Notes: a model not told the origin generated them from the sequence alone. Shown: positions 24,707 through 34,261, counted from the first letter of the stretch. The stretch: 35,224 nucleotides of DNA from Rhodanobacteraceae bacterium (GCA_016717705.1 JADKFD010000051.1:1-35224); one strand, 5' to 3'. Translations and numbers: made by a program.

Positions 24707-26422
24707 ATGAGAACTAACGCCGGTCGAAAACCTCCGCGCAGCACCCAAACACAGCTGAGCTTGCTCTCTGGAGGGTTCGAGTTTCCGACAAGCACCTCAA
24801 CTATCGAACAGATTAACCGCCAGACTATCGAACTGGAATTGGGAATTGTAGCCGCAGAAACATGGCCCGCGCGCTATAAGTTCCACAAGTACTGGGGCAG
24901 AAAGCCCGCGAACGTGGTTGGACGATATATCGATTATTTTTCCAGACCGGGCGAATTTGTACTTGACCCGTTTGTCGGTTCAGGAGTTACCGTTGTCGAG
25001 GCGGCCCGACTTCACCGAAGATCAGTCGGATTCGACCTTAATCCCATGGCAGTTCACCTTACGAATGCGATGCTGTCGCCGCCTGATCTGGAGGGATTTC
25101 AGACTGCAGCAGAAGAAGTAATTCGCGCAGTTGACGATCGCGTTGCGAGTTTATACGTTACCCAGTGCGACAAGTGCGGTTCCGATGCCACATTAAGGAG
25201 CATCGGATATGTCGATGATGAAATGCGCGAAGTACGTTACCGCTGCTCAGCTTGCCGCTGCTCTGGCACCCATGCACCAAACGCTTTCGATCTGCAGCTC
25301 GCACAGGCGCCACTTGATATCCCCGCCGACGCGCCAGATTGCGAAATACTGTTTGGCTGGGAGATGCAGAAACTCAAGCGCCGTGGCGCTAAGAATTGGA
25401 GCGATCTCTTCACAAAGAGAAACTATGTCACCGCCGCACATTTACGCGACGAAATTCTAAAGGTCACGAATGACTCGTGCCGAAACTGGTTACTGCTTAC
25501 GCTGACAGCCAGTCTCGCTCAATTCACGCGAATGATAGCAGACTTCTCTGGTGACGCCGGTGGGCCGAGCTGGAAGCTAAACTGCTATTGGATGCCAGGA
25601 AAGTGGCAGGAATTAAATCCGCTCTGGTATTTTGAAAACAGGGTCGCCAAAAGTTTAGAATCCATTCGTGACCTATCAGCCAACGGCGCTCCGTGGCCGC
25701 TGGGGAAAGCCGAAAACGTTGACAGTAGAACCATGCCACTAGCCAACGCTTCTGTCGATTACATATTTACAGACCCTCCGTACGGCGGTGAGGGCATTCA
25801 ATATGGTGAGCTTTCGCTTTTATGGTGTCTATGGCTCTCCAAAACCCAAGATCTCTCGTCTGAAATTGCCTTCAACCCTTACCGGAAGCTTGACCAGCAG
25901 CACTACTCCAGCGGACTCGCCCGGGTTTTCGCTGAGTGTTTTCGGGTCCTTAAGCCCGGCAAGTGGATGACAGTAACCTTTGCCAACAAAGATCCGGTAG
26001 TCTGGGATTCGCTGTTGGGTGCATGTCGAAATGCAGGGTTCAAGTTGGTCACTGCGGCGCCAATGAAAAGGTCTGCACCTTCCCTGACGGAAACGACGAT
26101 GCATACTGCACCAAAGGCTGATCTCGTACTGAACTTCGAAAAGCCAACATCGACCGTTACCAAAATGGTTAATTATGGCGAGCGTGAATACTCAGTCCAA
26201 GAAGCCGTTGAGCGAATTGTCGCAGCGTTCAAGGCCACCTTGACCAGATTCACACCGCACGATGTATTTGATAGAGTTACTGTCGACTGGTTCTCTTGGT
26301 ACTTTGAAAACGGGACGCGCCCCAATGCAGTGCAACCCACACTCGCTAACGTGGAGGCGCAAATTCACTCTATGACCAAAGAGCAACTAGCTCGTACAGA
26401 TGCGTTAGTGGGGTCGCTTTAG
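24707..26422 (+). CDS. DNA methyltransferase (N6-adenine/N4-cytosine type)
   Basis: The 571-residue protein starts at ATG 24707. SAM-binding motif I is FVLDPFVGSGVTVVEA (about residues 83-98), and the catalytic DPPY is in FTDPPYGGEG (about 355-358), marking an amino-methyltransferase. Motif I precedes the catalytic motif by about 260 residues, an alpha-like order with the target-recognition region in between. Inside that region two CXXC pairs (CDKCGS near 153, CSACRC near 179) look like a zinc ribbon. HKYWGRKPANVVGRYIDYFS precedes motif I. It is convergent with, and only 15 bp from, the HNH nuclease gene. Codon use is AT-richer than the surroundings. It should protect host DNA from the nuclease. 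Confidence 0.9.
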   Translation: MRTNAGRKPPRSTQTQLSLLSGGFEFPTSTSTIEQINRQTIELELGIVAAETWPARYKFHKYWGRKPANVVGRYIDYFSRPGEFVLDPFVGSGVTVVEAARLHRRSVGFDLNPMAVHLTNAMLSPPDLEGFQTAAEEVIRAVDDRVASLYVTQCDKCGSDATLRSIGYVDDEMREVRYRCSACRCSGTHAPNAFDLQLAQAPLDIPADAPDCEILFGWEMQKLKRRGAKNWSDLFTKRNYVTAAHLRDEILKVTNDSCRNWLLLTLTASLAQFTRMIADFSGDAGGPSWKLNCYWMPGKWQELNPLWYFENRVAKSLESIRDLSANGAPWPLGKAENVDSRTMPLANASVDYIFTDPPYGGEGIQYGELSLLWCLWLSKTQDLSSEIAFNPYRKLDQQHYSSGLARVFAECFRVLKPGKWMTVTFANKDPVVWDSLLGACRNAGFKLVTAAPMKRSAPSLTETTMHTAPKADLVLNFEKPTSTVTKMVNYGEREYSVQEAVERIVAAFKATLTRFTPHDVFDRVTVDWFSWYFENGTRPNAVQPTLANVEAQIHSMTKEQLARTDALVGSL

Positions 26423-26437
26423 CATGCTCGACTTGCC

Positions 26438-27048
26438 TTATTGTTCGTTGAAGTAAGCTCGAAAGTCTTCGAATCTCGCACGTTTATCGGCTTCTCCAGC
26501 GGCTAGGACCAATTCGCGGAGGTTCCTCCGACCAGTTCGGTCATCAATAAAGTTCTTTTTTTCTTGCTGATGACGGGCACAGAGCGTCTGCCAGTCGTCG
26601 AGCGTGCCAGTCGCGTTGTTATTTGCCTGGCTTAGCGGAGTTTTATGGTCAGCGGTAAGTACAACTGCTCCGCCGCCGATGGGATCAATCGCACCTTTAG
26701 CCATCGTGCAGTCTGGCCACTGGCATTGATACCCGTCTCGCTCGAAAAGCTTTTCTTTGTCTTTCGCGGACAGGTAGTTTCTCGGCTTGCCCACACGCTT
26801 CGGAGTTGCTGACTCAAGCAGATACTGCCCGGATTTTAGCCAACCCCTATCCCTCCACGAGAGGATGTCGAACCCCTCATCAACACGCAATTCGGAAAGT
26901 CGTTGATGCCAGTTTTCCGGAATTCTCCTGTCTTGGGGTCGGTTGCAGCCTGCTGAATCTGTTCCCTAGAGACAACCTTACCGACATTCTCGACAAAGAA
27001 ATCGCGAATGCGGCCACGCACCGTACTACTCACCTTTTGTTTGACCAA
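26438..27048 (-). CDS. HNH restriction endonuclease, one frameshift
   Basis: Two frames join into one protein of about 203 residues. The start at 27048 (MVKQKVSSTVRGRIRDFFVE) reads to KTGEF; a missing G in CCGG (about 26918) then restores RENWHQRLSELRVDEGFDIL and the rest to the stop at 26438. The N-terminal part looks like a winged helix (GKVVSREQIQQAATD). The C-terminal part is a ββα-metal HNH domain: ERDGYQCQWPDC, then LTADHKTPLSQ, then TLCARHQQEKKN, with zinc-type Cys pairs. The gene is downstream of the controller on the same strand and convergent with the methyltransferase. This is the layout of a type II restriction-modification system. The shift is most likely a sequencing error. Confidence 0.82.
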
Positions 27049-27140
27049 CTGCGCTCGCTCCTATCTTGGCGCCGCGAATGCGGCTTTTTTGATTCCCCGA
27101 CTTAGTTCAGCTCGACACATTCAGCTCGCGAGCAAGCGAA

Positions 27141-27359
27141 TCAGTCTCCTGGCGGCAATAAATGGGAAGCATGAACTCCGAGCGCCCGTGCAATCCGCAG
27201 CAAGTTGAGCAATCCAATATTTCTCTCACCGCGTTCAACGCCGCCCAAATACGTGCGGTGCATACCGGCCCGATACGCAAGCTCTTCTTGAGATACCCCG
27301 AGGCGCTCACGTTGCGCGCGCACTTGGGCACCAAATGCTTCGAGATCTGGAATCTTCAT
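27141..27359 (-). CDS. Xre-family controller (C protein)
   Basis: The 72-residue protein begins at ATG 27359 (MKIPDLEAFGAQVRAQRERL); a longer frame upstream would run through the operator. It is a single helix-turn-helix domain: GVSQEELAYRAGMHRTYLGG, VERGERNIGLLNLLRIARAL. This is the classic size and pattern of restriction-modification C proteins, which activate or repress the C-R promoter. It lies 92 bp upstream of the HNH gene on the same strand, probably in one transcript. The operator is just upstream (27376-27416). Confidence 0.88.
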   Translation of the reverse strand: MKIPDLEAFGAQVRAQRERLGVSQEELAYRAGMHRTYLGGVERGERNIGLLNLLRIARALGVHASHLLPPGD

Positions 27360-27375
27360 TTCTTTGCATGTTGTT

Positions 27376-27416
27376 CCGATGATGACTATTGATCTACAGA
27401 CTATTAGTATCATCGG
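27376..27416 (-). promoter_or_regulatory. C-box-like operator inside an inverted repeat
   Basis: The arms CCGATGAT (27376-27383) and ATCATCGG (27409-27416) are perfect inverted repeats. Between them GACTATTGAT and GACTATTAGT are direct repeats 15 bp apart. Each resembles the GACT...AGTC elements of controller C-boxes. It begins 17 bp upstream of the controller ATG, matching autoregulated C-box placement. Confidence 0.65.
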
Positions 27417-27641
27417 GGGCTGTATGCACAGACCGTAAACCTAGCCGCCCAGCGCGGGGATGTGCTACGCAGCGATATCGTTGCCGACACCCTCTTGCTC
27501 TGGATTTCGGGGAGTAAGGAAAACCTGACCGTCGAGTCAAGACGAGACGGAGTAGACGTAGTCGTGACGTCTTGCTGCCCATTAAGACGGCGCGCGGGCG
27601 GCCAGCGCTGGGCTTGCTCGTCGCTGCGCTGCCTCGGCGGA

Positions 27642-27953
27642 TTAAGACGGACGCAGGACGATCGTGGGCTGGAGCGATGCGTTCGCGAGATCTATGGACG
27701 CGGCACGAATGCCAATCCAGCGGCGCTCCTCGATGCGCAGGCTTTCGCGGCTGGTATGCACGAAGGCGAATTCGTGCTCTGGGAATTGTCGATGCAGGCG
27801 CCGGTAGGCATCGAATGCGACTGCACCGTCGGCACATTTCTCGAAAACGGTGATGTCGTCACCGACGAAAACCTCGCCTTCTTCGTGGAACTGGATCGCT
27901 TCGACAACGAGCCATTCGTCGGGGTACGCGGCTCTGACCTCTGACCATTTCAT
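27642..27953 (-). CDS. Conserved small protein (MKWSEVR family)
   Basis: The 103-residue protein starts at ATG 27953 after CGAGGAACCACCC. MKWSEVRAAYPDEWLVVEAI and the later RRLHRQFPEHEFAFVHTSRE, SLRIEERRWIGIRA match a widespread small cytosolic family I remember from many bacteria, of unknown function (about 80-100 residues; the VHTSRE and IEERRW segments are its signature). It is intact, in GC-rich sequence again, and lies just outside the restriction island. In other genomes relatives often sit next to a retropepsin-like protein, which is not present here. Confidence 0.75.
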   Translation of the reverse strand: MKWSEVRAAYPDEWLVVEAIQFHEEGEVFVGDDITVFEKCADGAVAFDAYRRLHRQFPEHEFAFVHTSRESLRIEERRWIGIRAASIDLANASLQPTIVLRPS

Positions 27954-28063
27954 GGGTGGTTCCTCGGCTGAACCAGATTTCGTGGCTCGCTATCTTCGCC
28001 TTGGCGGACAAGCAAAGTGCCAGAAGCGCCGCAGAGCGCGCATGGAGCTGCGCGCACTACGGC

Positions 28064-31000
28064 CTACATGTTGCGGCGGTACTCTCCCCCCACCTCATAC
28101 AAGGCATGACTTATCTGCCCCAACGAGTGGTACTTCACCGCCTCCATCAACCCCTCAAACAAATTCCGCCTCTCCCTGGCAGTCACCTGCAACACCTTCA
28201 ACGCCCCAGGCGAACTCGCGTCGTCCTCCCCAACCGACAAAGAGTTCCGCGCCTCCTGATACACCCTCACATTCCCGATCTGCTGATTCTTCTCTTCTTC
28301 CGTCGACCGGATGAGCTCGATGGAGGTGGTGATCTCGCCGCCATGATCCTTCGGCAGATAGGTGTTCACGCCGATCAGCGGCAGTGAGCCGTCGTGCTTC
28401 TTCTGCTCGTAGTACAGCGACTCTTCCTGGATCTTGCCGCGTTGGTACATGGTGTCCATCGCGCCCAACACGCCGCCGCGCTCCGAGATGGCTTCGAACT
28501 CCTTGTACACCGCCTCCTCCACCAGGTCCGTCAACTCATCGACGATGAAACTGCCCTGCCAGGGGTTCTCGCAGAAGTTGAGGCCGAGTTCACGGTTGAT
28601 GATGAGCTGGATGGCGACGGCGCGGCGGACGGACTCTTCGGTGGGGGTGGTGATGGCTTCGTCGTAGGCGTTGGTGTGCAGGGAGTTGCAGTTGTCGAAA
28701 AGGGCGTACAGCGCCTGCAGCGTGGTGCGGATGTCGTTGAACTGGATTTCTTGCGCGTGCAGGGATCGGCCTGAGGTTTGGATGTGGTACTTCAGCATCT
28801 GGCTGCGTGGCGAGGCGCCGTAGCGTTCGCGCATGGCGCGGGCCCAGATGCGGCGGGCGACGCGGCCGATGACGGTGTATTCGGGGTCCATGCCGTTGGA
28901 GAAGAAGAAGCTCAGGTTGGGCGCAAAATCGTCGATGCGCATACCGCGCGCGAGGTAGTACTCGACGATGGTGAAGCCGTTGCTCAGCGTGAAGGCGAGC
29001 TGGCTGATCGGGTTCGCGCCGGCTTCGGCGATGTGGTAGCCGGAAATCGACACCGAATAGAAATTGCGCACGTCGTGATCGACGAAGTACTGCTGGATGT
29101 CGCCCATCATGCGCAGCGCAAATTCGGTGCTGAAGATGCAGGTGTTCTGCGCTTGGTCTTCCTTGAGGATGTCGGCCTGCACGGTGCCGCGTACGGTCTT
29201 CAGCGTCTGCGCCTTGATGCGCTCGTAGGTGGCGGCGTCGACCACGTCGCGGCCGCTGACGCCGAGCAAGCCCAGCCCCAGGCCGTCGTGGCCCTCGGGC
29301 AGCTCGCCGATGTATTGCGGGCGCGGGCGGCCTTTGTAGAGCGCGTCGATCTTGTCGCGCGCGGCGATCCAGCGCTTGTCGTCTTCGCGCAGCCATTTCT
29401 CGACCTGCTGGTCGATGGCGCAGTTCATGAACATCGCCAGGATGATCGGCGCCGGGCCGTTGATGGTCATCGACACCGAGGTCGACGGCGCGCACAGGTC
29501 AAAGCCCGAATAGAGCTTCTTCATGTCGTCGAGCGTGGGCACATTGACGCCGGAATTGCCGATCTTGCCGAAGATGTCCGGGCGCGGCGCCGGGTCTTCG
29601 CCGTACAGGGTGACCGAGTCGAAGGCGGTCGACAGGCGCGCGCCCTTGGCGTCGACCGACAGGTAGTGGAAGCGCCGGTTGGTGCGCTCGGGCGTGCCCT
29701 CGCCGGCGAACATGCGCGTGGGGTCTTCGCCCTCGCGCCGGTACGGGAACACGCCGGCGGTGTACGGGTAGCTTCCGGGCAGGTTTTCCTTGGTCAGGAA
29801 GCGCAACAGTTCGGCCCAGCTCTTGTGCGTGGGCGCGGCGATCTTGGGGATCTTCTGGTGGCTCAGCGATTCGCGGTAATTGCTGCCGCGGATCTCCTTG
29901 CCGCGCACCACGTAGACAAATTCCTCGCCGACGATGCCTTCCAGGCGCTTGGGCCATTCCTGCAGCAACTGGATGGAATCGGTGGACAGCGAGCGCACGG
30001 CGTCGTTGTAGCGCTGGCGCAGCAGCAGGATGCTGATCTGGTTGTCGTGCTCGGCCTGCGCTTCCTCGCTGCGGCGATAGCTCTTGCGATCGCTGTGGGC
30101 GACGGCGGCATCGCCACGCGGGGCGCGCTCGCCGATCAGATCGTCGTTGTCGTAGAGCTTGAGCGGCGCCGGCAGGTCCTTGTCACCCAACTCGCGCAGC
30201 ACGCGGTAGAAGCTCTCGGCGCGTGCGGCGGCTTCGGATTGCGCTTCGATACCGTTGTTGATCGCCCTGCCCGCTTCGGCGATCTCGGCGAGATAACGCA
30301 AGCGCGCGCCGGGAATCAACACGGTGGCGCGCGGCTCGCGCAGCGTGGTGTCGAGCTTGGGGTTGAAGTCGCAACCGGCGCGCAGGCCGTCGGACCATTT
30401 GGCGCGCAGCAGCCGGCACAGGTTGGCGAACATCCAGCTGATGCCGGGATCGTTGAACTGGCTGGCGATGGTCGGATAGACCGGCACTTCGTCGTCGGGC
30501 AGCTTGAAGGCGACGCGGTTGCGCTTCCACTGCTTGCGCACGTCCCGTAAAGCGTCTTCGGCGCCGCGGCGATCGTATTTGTTGAGCACGACAGGCTCGG
30601 CGAAATCGAGCATGTCGATCTTTTCCAGCTGGCTGGCCGCGCCGTAATCGCTGGTCATCACGTACATCGGAAATCGACCAGATCGACGATCAGGAATCAC
30701 TCTGGCCGATGCCGGCGGTCTCGACCATCACCAGATCGAAGCCCAGGCTGCGCAAATAGCTGATGCAATCCTTGAGCACGACATTGGTGGCGACATGCTG
30801 TCGGCGCGTGGCCATCGAGCGCATGTACACGCGCGGACTGCGCAAGGAGTTCATGCGGATGCGGTCGCCGAGCAAGCGCGCCACCGGTGCGCCGGCGCGT
30901 GGGATCGACCGCGAGCACGGCGATGCGCATCTCCGGGAAGTGCTGCAGGAAGCGGTTGAGCAATTCGTCGGTGACGCTGGACTTGCCGGCGCCACCGGTG

Positions 31001-31630
31001 CCGGTGATGCCGATCACCGGCGTGCGGCCGCCGGCGAGCTTCCATTCCTTGCGCTTGTGTTCCAGCGCGGCGGTGTCGATGGCGCCGCGCTCGATGGCAG
31101 ACAGCATCGCGGCGATTGCGACATGGTGGTCGCGATCGATGGTGGCCGGCATGCCGAGCGCGCGGCGGTGTTTTTGCGTGCGGCGAACCAGGTCTTCGAT
31201 CATCGCGACCAGGCCCATGGCCATGCCGTCGTTGGGATGGTAGATGCGCTCGACGCCGTAGGCCTGCAGTTCGGCGATCTCCTCGGGCGTGATGGTGCCG
31301 CCGCCGCCGCCGAACACGCGGATATGCGAAGCGCCGCGTTCGCGCAGCATGTCCACCATGTAACGGAAGTATTCGTTGTGGCCGCCCTGGTAGGACGATA
31401 GCGCGATGCCGTTGGCGTCTTCCTGGATCGCCGCGTCGACCACGTCCTGCACCGAGCGGTTGTGGCCGAGGTGGACCACTTCCGCGCCCTGCGCCTGGAT
31501 CAGCCGCCGCATGATGTTGATCGCCGCATCGTGGCCGTCGAACAGGCTGGCGGCGGTGACAAAACGCAGCGGCCCCGGTTCGTTGGCGCTATCGGCGGCG
31601 GGCAGTTGCTGTTGCGCGGACCGTGCTCAT
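28064..31630 (-). CDS. icmF: Fused isobutyryl-CoA mutase IcmF (several frameshifts)
   Basis: The order cobalamin-binding domain, G3E GTPase chaperone, mutase in one reading is diagnostic of IcmF. N-terminus: LRFVTAASLFDGHDAAINIM (cobalamin DxH site), ALSSYQGGH, GGGGG. GTPase: GITGTGGAGKSS (Walker A), DPTRRRTGGAL, ETAGIGQSDS, NKYDRRG. Mutase: NGPAPIILAMFMNCAIDQQ, ISGYHIAEAGANPISQLAF, SLHTNAYDEA, then ENPWQGS. It interconverts isobutyryl-CoA and butyryl-CoA in branched-chain acyl-CoA metabolism using B12. Single-base shifts occur near 30875 (extra T in CTTGCTC), 30690 and 30671 (AAA/TTT short by one); the first ATG at 31630 also needs a one-base shift, and ATG 31512 is the alternative start. 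Length when repaired is about 1185 residues, normal for the family. Confidence 0.88.
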
Positions 31631-31689
31631 GCGGGCTCGGGTGTTGCCGAATTGAATACCGGATTCTGGCGTAGGACGAGGCCGCGGCC

Positions 31690-31998
31690 GGAGGGTTACG
31701 GAGGAATTGTAGGAGCGACCTTGGGCGCGAATGTCGGGCCGCACGGCGAGACCGTGGCCGTGATCGCGCGCGAGCGCGCTCCTGCATTGCTTGCGATGGA
31801 TTACGGTGAAATTGTCGGAGCGACCTTGGGCGCGATGTCGGGCTTACCAGCCAGATCGTGGCCGTGATCGCGCGCGAGCGCGCTCCTACATTGCTTGCGA
31901 TGGATTACGGAGGAATTGTAGGAGCGACCTTGGGCGCGATGGCGGGCTTACCGGCCAGATCGTGGCCGTGATCGCGCGCGAGCGCGCTCCTACAAGTT
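31690..31998. repeat. BIME: three about 104-bp tandem units with GTAGGAGCG palindromes
   Basis: Units begin at TTACGG at 31696, 31801 and 31905 (spacing 105 and 104 bp). Each contains GTAGGAGCGACCTTGGGCGC (one has GTCGGAGCG) and an inverted GCGCGCGAGCGCGCTCCTACA arm. The last ends at about 31996. These are REP palindromes of the common Pseudomonas/Xanthomonas type and could form hairpins just upstream of icmF. Confidence 0.85.
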
Positions 31999-32024
31999 CG
32001 CCGAGACGATACGCACCAGCCGGG

Positions 32025-32110
32025 ACGTAGGTCATGTTGCCCGCAGGGCTACGTGACAGCACGCCGATGTCACGTAGGCCTTTGGCCAACGTGACCTACA
32101 AATGCTCCCA
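32025..32110. repeat. REP of GTAGGTCACGTTGGC family
   Basis: GTAGGTCATGTTGCC, then CTACGTGACAGCACGCCGAT, then GTCACGTAGGCCTTTGGCCA and ACGTGACCTACA form alternating inverted arms able to pair as a double hairpin. The same family occurs at 34270. It lies between icmF and the small-gene pair. Confidence 0.75.
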
Positions 32111-32162
32111 CAAGAGCCAGAGCTCGGCATCCAGAGCGCCGGCAAGCCGGCGCACTCCAGAC

Positions 32163-32534
32163 CTATTTTGGCCGATAGATCGACTCGTCCTGCCCGTCCA
32201 TCACGGTGATGCCCAGCGCCAGTGCCTGCTCGACGGCAAATGGCACGATCTCTGCGGCGCGTGAGGATTTGATCGACACTTCGCCGATCTCGCTGGCGAA
32301 GTTGTTGATCAGCGGGCCATCGGCCCACGGACATTCTTCCTTCGCCGGATCGCCGTCGGCATAGCTCGACAGACACGGATAGCGATCCACCAGCGCGGCA
32401 TGTAGCTGCTTGAGCAAGGGATGCGGCGCGGCGCGGTCGTCCTCGAAACGATCCTGCAGATCCTCGAGGAAGTCCCAGGCCTGGCCTTTGCGGTTGGGTA
32501 CCTTGGGCACCACGAATTCCAGGGTGTAGCTCAT
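32163..32534 (-). CDS. Small hypothetical protein, second of a pair
   Basis: The 123-residue protein is started at ATG 32534 (MSYTLEFVVPKVPNRKGQAW); the frame extends upstream through Arg-rich junk, which I exclude. It contains LKQLHAALVDRYPCLSSYAD, KEECPWADGPLINNFASEIG, then VPFAVEQALALGITVMDGQD. The pattern of aspartate-rich surface and short strands recalls small immunity-type proteins seen next to toxins, but no toxin is visible. It is 77 bp downstream of the 89-residue gene on the same strand, probably one transcript. Function unknown. Confidence 0.65.
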   Translation of the reverse strand: MSYTLEFVVPKVPNRKGQAWDFLEDLQDRFEDDRAAPHPLLKQLHAALVDRYPCLSSYADGDPAKEECPWADGPLINNFASEIGEVSIKSSRAAEIVPFAVEQALALGITVMDGQDESIYRPK

Positions 32535-32611
32535 CGGCGCAGCTCCGGCAATCGAAGGCCCCGACAATAGACCACCGCACGCCGGGCGCGCCGTGGTCCG
32601 GTGCGCGCACC

Positions 32612-32881
32612 TCAGGTGGCGGTCGGATTCCTGCCCGGCGGGATCCCGAACTCCTCGCCGATGGCCTGCAGCGTCGCCTGCGAACCGCGGATTTGCCACT
32701 CGTCCCAGTTGTCCCACTCGAACTCCAGGCGTTCGCCGTCCCTGGCCAGCGTGTAAGCGTCGTAGTCGATGCCCTTGTCGATGGTCGTGTCCGGGTATTC
32801 GTATTCGACGACCCAGCCGCGCTGCAGCAGCAGGCTGAGGATCCGATTGCCCAGTTCGGTCTTGATATCCGTGAGGATCAT
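32612..32881 (-). CDS. Small hypothetical protein, first of a pair
   Basis: ATG 32881 is preceded by CAAGGAAGGC, a good ribosome binding site. The 89-residue product reads MILTDIKTELGNRILSLLLQ, then RGWVVEYEYPDTTIDKGIDY and LEFEWDNWDEWQIRGS, with a notable cluster of Trp and acidic residues in the second half. It has no signal peptide. I do not recognise a family. It probably forms a two-gene operon with the gene ending at 32163. Confidence 0.65.
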   Translation of the reverse strand: MILTDIKTELGNRILSLLLQRGWVVEYEYPDTTIDKGIDYDAYTLARDGERLEFEWDNWDEWQIRGSQATLQAIGEEFGIPPGRNPTAT

Positions 32882-33025
32882 CAGCGCTTGCCTTCCTTGA
32901 CTCGAACCCCGGGGTGGCGTCGGTAATACGATGAATTCAGGGCGTACCGAAAGTCTCGTCGAAGGTGCAGGACCCGTTGTCGCGATCGATGCGGTTCAGA
33001 AGTTCACCACATCCTATGTATGGGG

Positions 33026-34093
33026 CTACGGGGGCAATCCGGCTTTCTTGCGCAGCGCTACGTCGGCCAGCGCGTAGCCCCAGCGGATCAGGCGCTGCTG
33101 CACGTCCGGATCGAACGCGGCCAGTCGCGTCGGCACTTTGGCCAGGGCGGCGGTTTCGGGGCTGTCCTTGAACAGGGCGTTGGGGTCTTTGTAGCTGCCG
33201 ATCAGGGTGTCGATGCCCCAGTAGGCGCCTTTCTGGCGTTTGCTGGCCAGATCGCGGATCAGCATGCGTTTGCGCAGGGCGCGGGTCTGGTCGATCAGGA
33301 TGTCGCGCACGCGGGCCATCTGCAGCGGGCCTTTGGCGGGACGGGTTTCGAGTTCGAAGGGGGCGCCGGCGTCGCTGACCAGGGCGTAGTCGACCTTGCC
33401 CTGCTGCAGCACTTCGAGGCCCATGTTGTCGTAGACGCCACCGTCGCTCAGCACCAGGCGGCCGCGCATGGCGTCACGCTCGGGGCCGGGGCTGCCGCCA
33501 GTCCAGGATTTGGGGTTGGTCTTGATGACGATCGGCGAGAACAGTGGCGGGAAAGCGCTCGAGGCGGCCACGGCGAGTGCCAGCGGCAGATCGGTGTGGT
33601 TGGACTGCCCGAGCTTCCAGTCGGCGATGTAGTCCTGGCGGAAGCGGAAGCTGCGGCCGGTCTGCAGGCTGGTCGCGTAGAAGATGAAGGTCGGGTTGCC
33701 GGGTGTTCCCGGTTTCGGGATGTCTTTCAACGCCAGGCCGTTGAACTGGTGCTGGTCGTAGCAGTCGATCAGGTATTTGCCGGCCGATTTGAACGGATTG
33801 ACCAGGCCCTTGAGGCCGGCGCCGATGTCGATGGTGCGGTTGCAGAAATCGCGCACCTGGCGGGCGAAGATCGGCTCGAAATTGGTGGCGCGACCGTCGA
33901 CGAAATCGAGCTGGTTCCAGCACTGGGCGAGGATGCCGGCGAGGATGGAACCGCCGGACACGCTGGTGATCAGATCGAGCTTGCCGAGCAGGCCGGCGTC
34001 ATTCAAGCGCGTCAGGCTGCCCAGGCCGAACAGCGTGGCGCGATAACCGCCGCCAGACAGCGCCAATCCCAGCGTTTTGCCATCGAGCGCCAT
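33026..34093 (-). CDS. Patatin-like phospholipase
   Basis: The 355-residue protein starts at ATG 34093 (MALDGKTLGLALSGGGYRAT); upstream in-frame sequence is not homologous. The oxyanion loop is SGGGYRA (13-19), the nucleophile is S46 in ITSVSGGSILAG, and the catalytic aspartate is in LSDGGVYDNMG (the DGG motif). These three motifs define the Ser-Asp dyad of patatins, which hydrolyse acyl esters of phospholipids. There is no signal peptide, so it acts in the cytosol or is exported by another route. It stands alone between REP elements and small genes. It differs from the truncated patatin at 12506, whose elbow is GGTSAG. Confidence 0.9.
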   Translation of the reverse strand: MALDGKTLGLALSGGGYRATLFGLGSLTRLNDAGLLGKLDLITSVSGGSILAGILAQCWNQLDFVDGRATNFEPIFARQVRDFCNRTIDIGAGLKGLVNPFKSAGKYLIDCYDQHQFNGLALKDIPKPGTPGNPTFIFYATSLQTGRSFRFRQDYIADWKLGQSNHTDLPLALAVAASSAFPPLFSPIVIKTNPKSWTGGSPGPERDAMRGRLVLSDGGVYDNMGLEVLQQGKVDYALVSDAGAPFELETRPAKGPLQMARVRDILIDQTRALRKRMLIRDLASKRQKGAYWGIDTLIGSYKDPNALFKDSPETAALAKVPTRLAAFDPDVQQRLIRWGYALADVALRKKAGLPP

Positions 34094-34261
34094 GCCTTGG
34101 CTCCCCGTCGATGGGATTGATATTCGGTTGCGATCGGGGTGTTGGCAAGAGTGGGCGTTGTTTGACCGGTGGCCCGATATCCGTTGCCGGTGTCGAGCGG
34201 ATACGGCTCGCCGGCTGTTGTAGAGCCGAGCTTGCTCCAATACTGTTTACTTTGCGTGGGT

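Noticed and set aside
24600..27420. BREX, DISARM or another multi-gene defence island
   Set aside because: Only a methyltransferase, an HNH nuclease and a controller are present; no ATPase, helicase or protease genes accompany them.
28778..30550. A 590-codon open frame on the plus strand
   Set aside because: It is antisense to the mutase domain of icmF, whose motifs are unmistakable; its composition (Val/Gly/Ala/Asp-rich) is typical of a GC-rich shadow frame.
31690..31998. Rho-independent terminators
   Set aside because: The hairpins are multi-copy REP palindromes without U tracts.
33020..34120. A 366-codon open frame on the plus strand
   Set aside because: It lies antisense to the patatin gene with all three catalytic motifs on the other strand.
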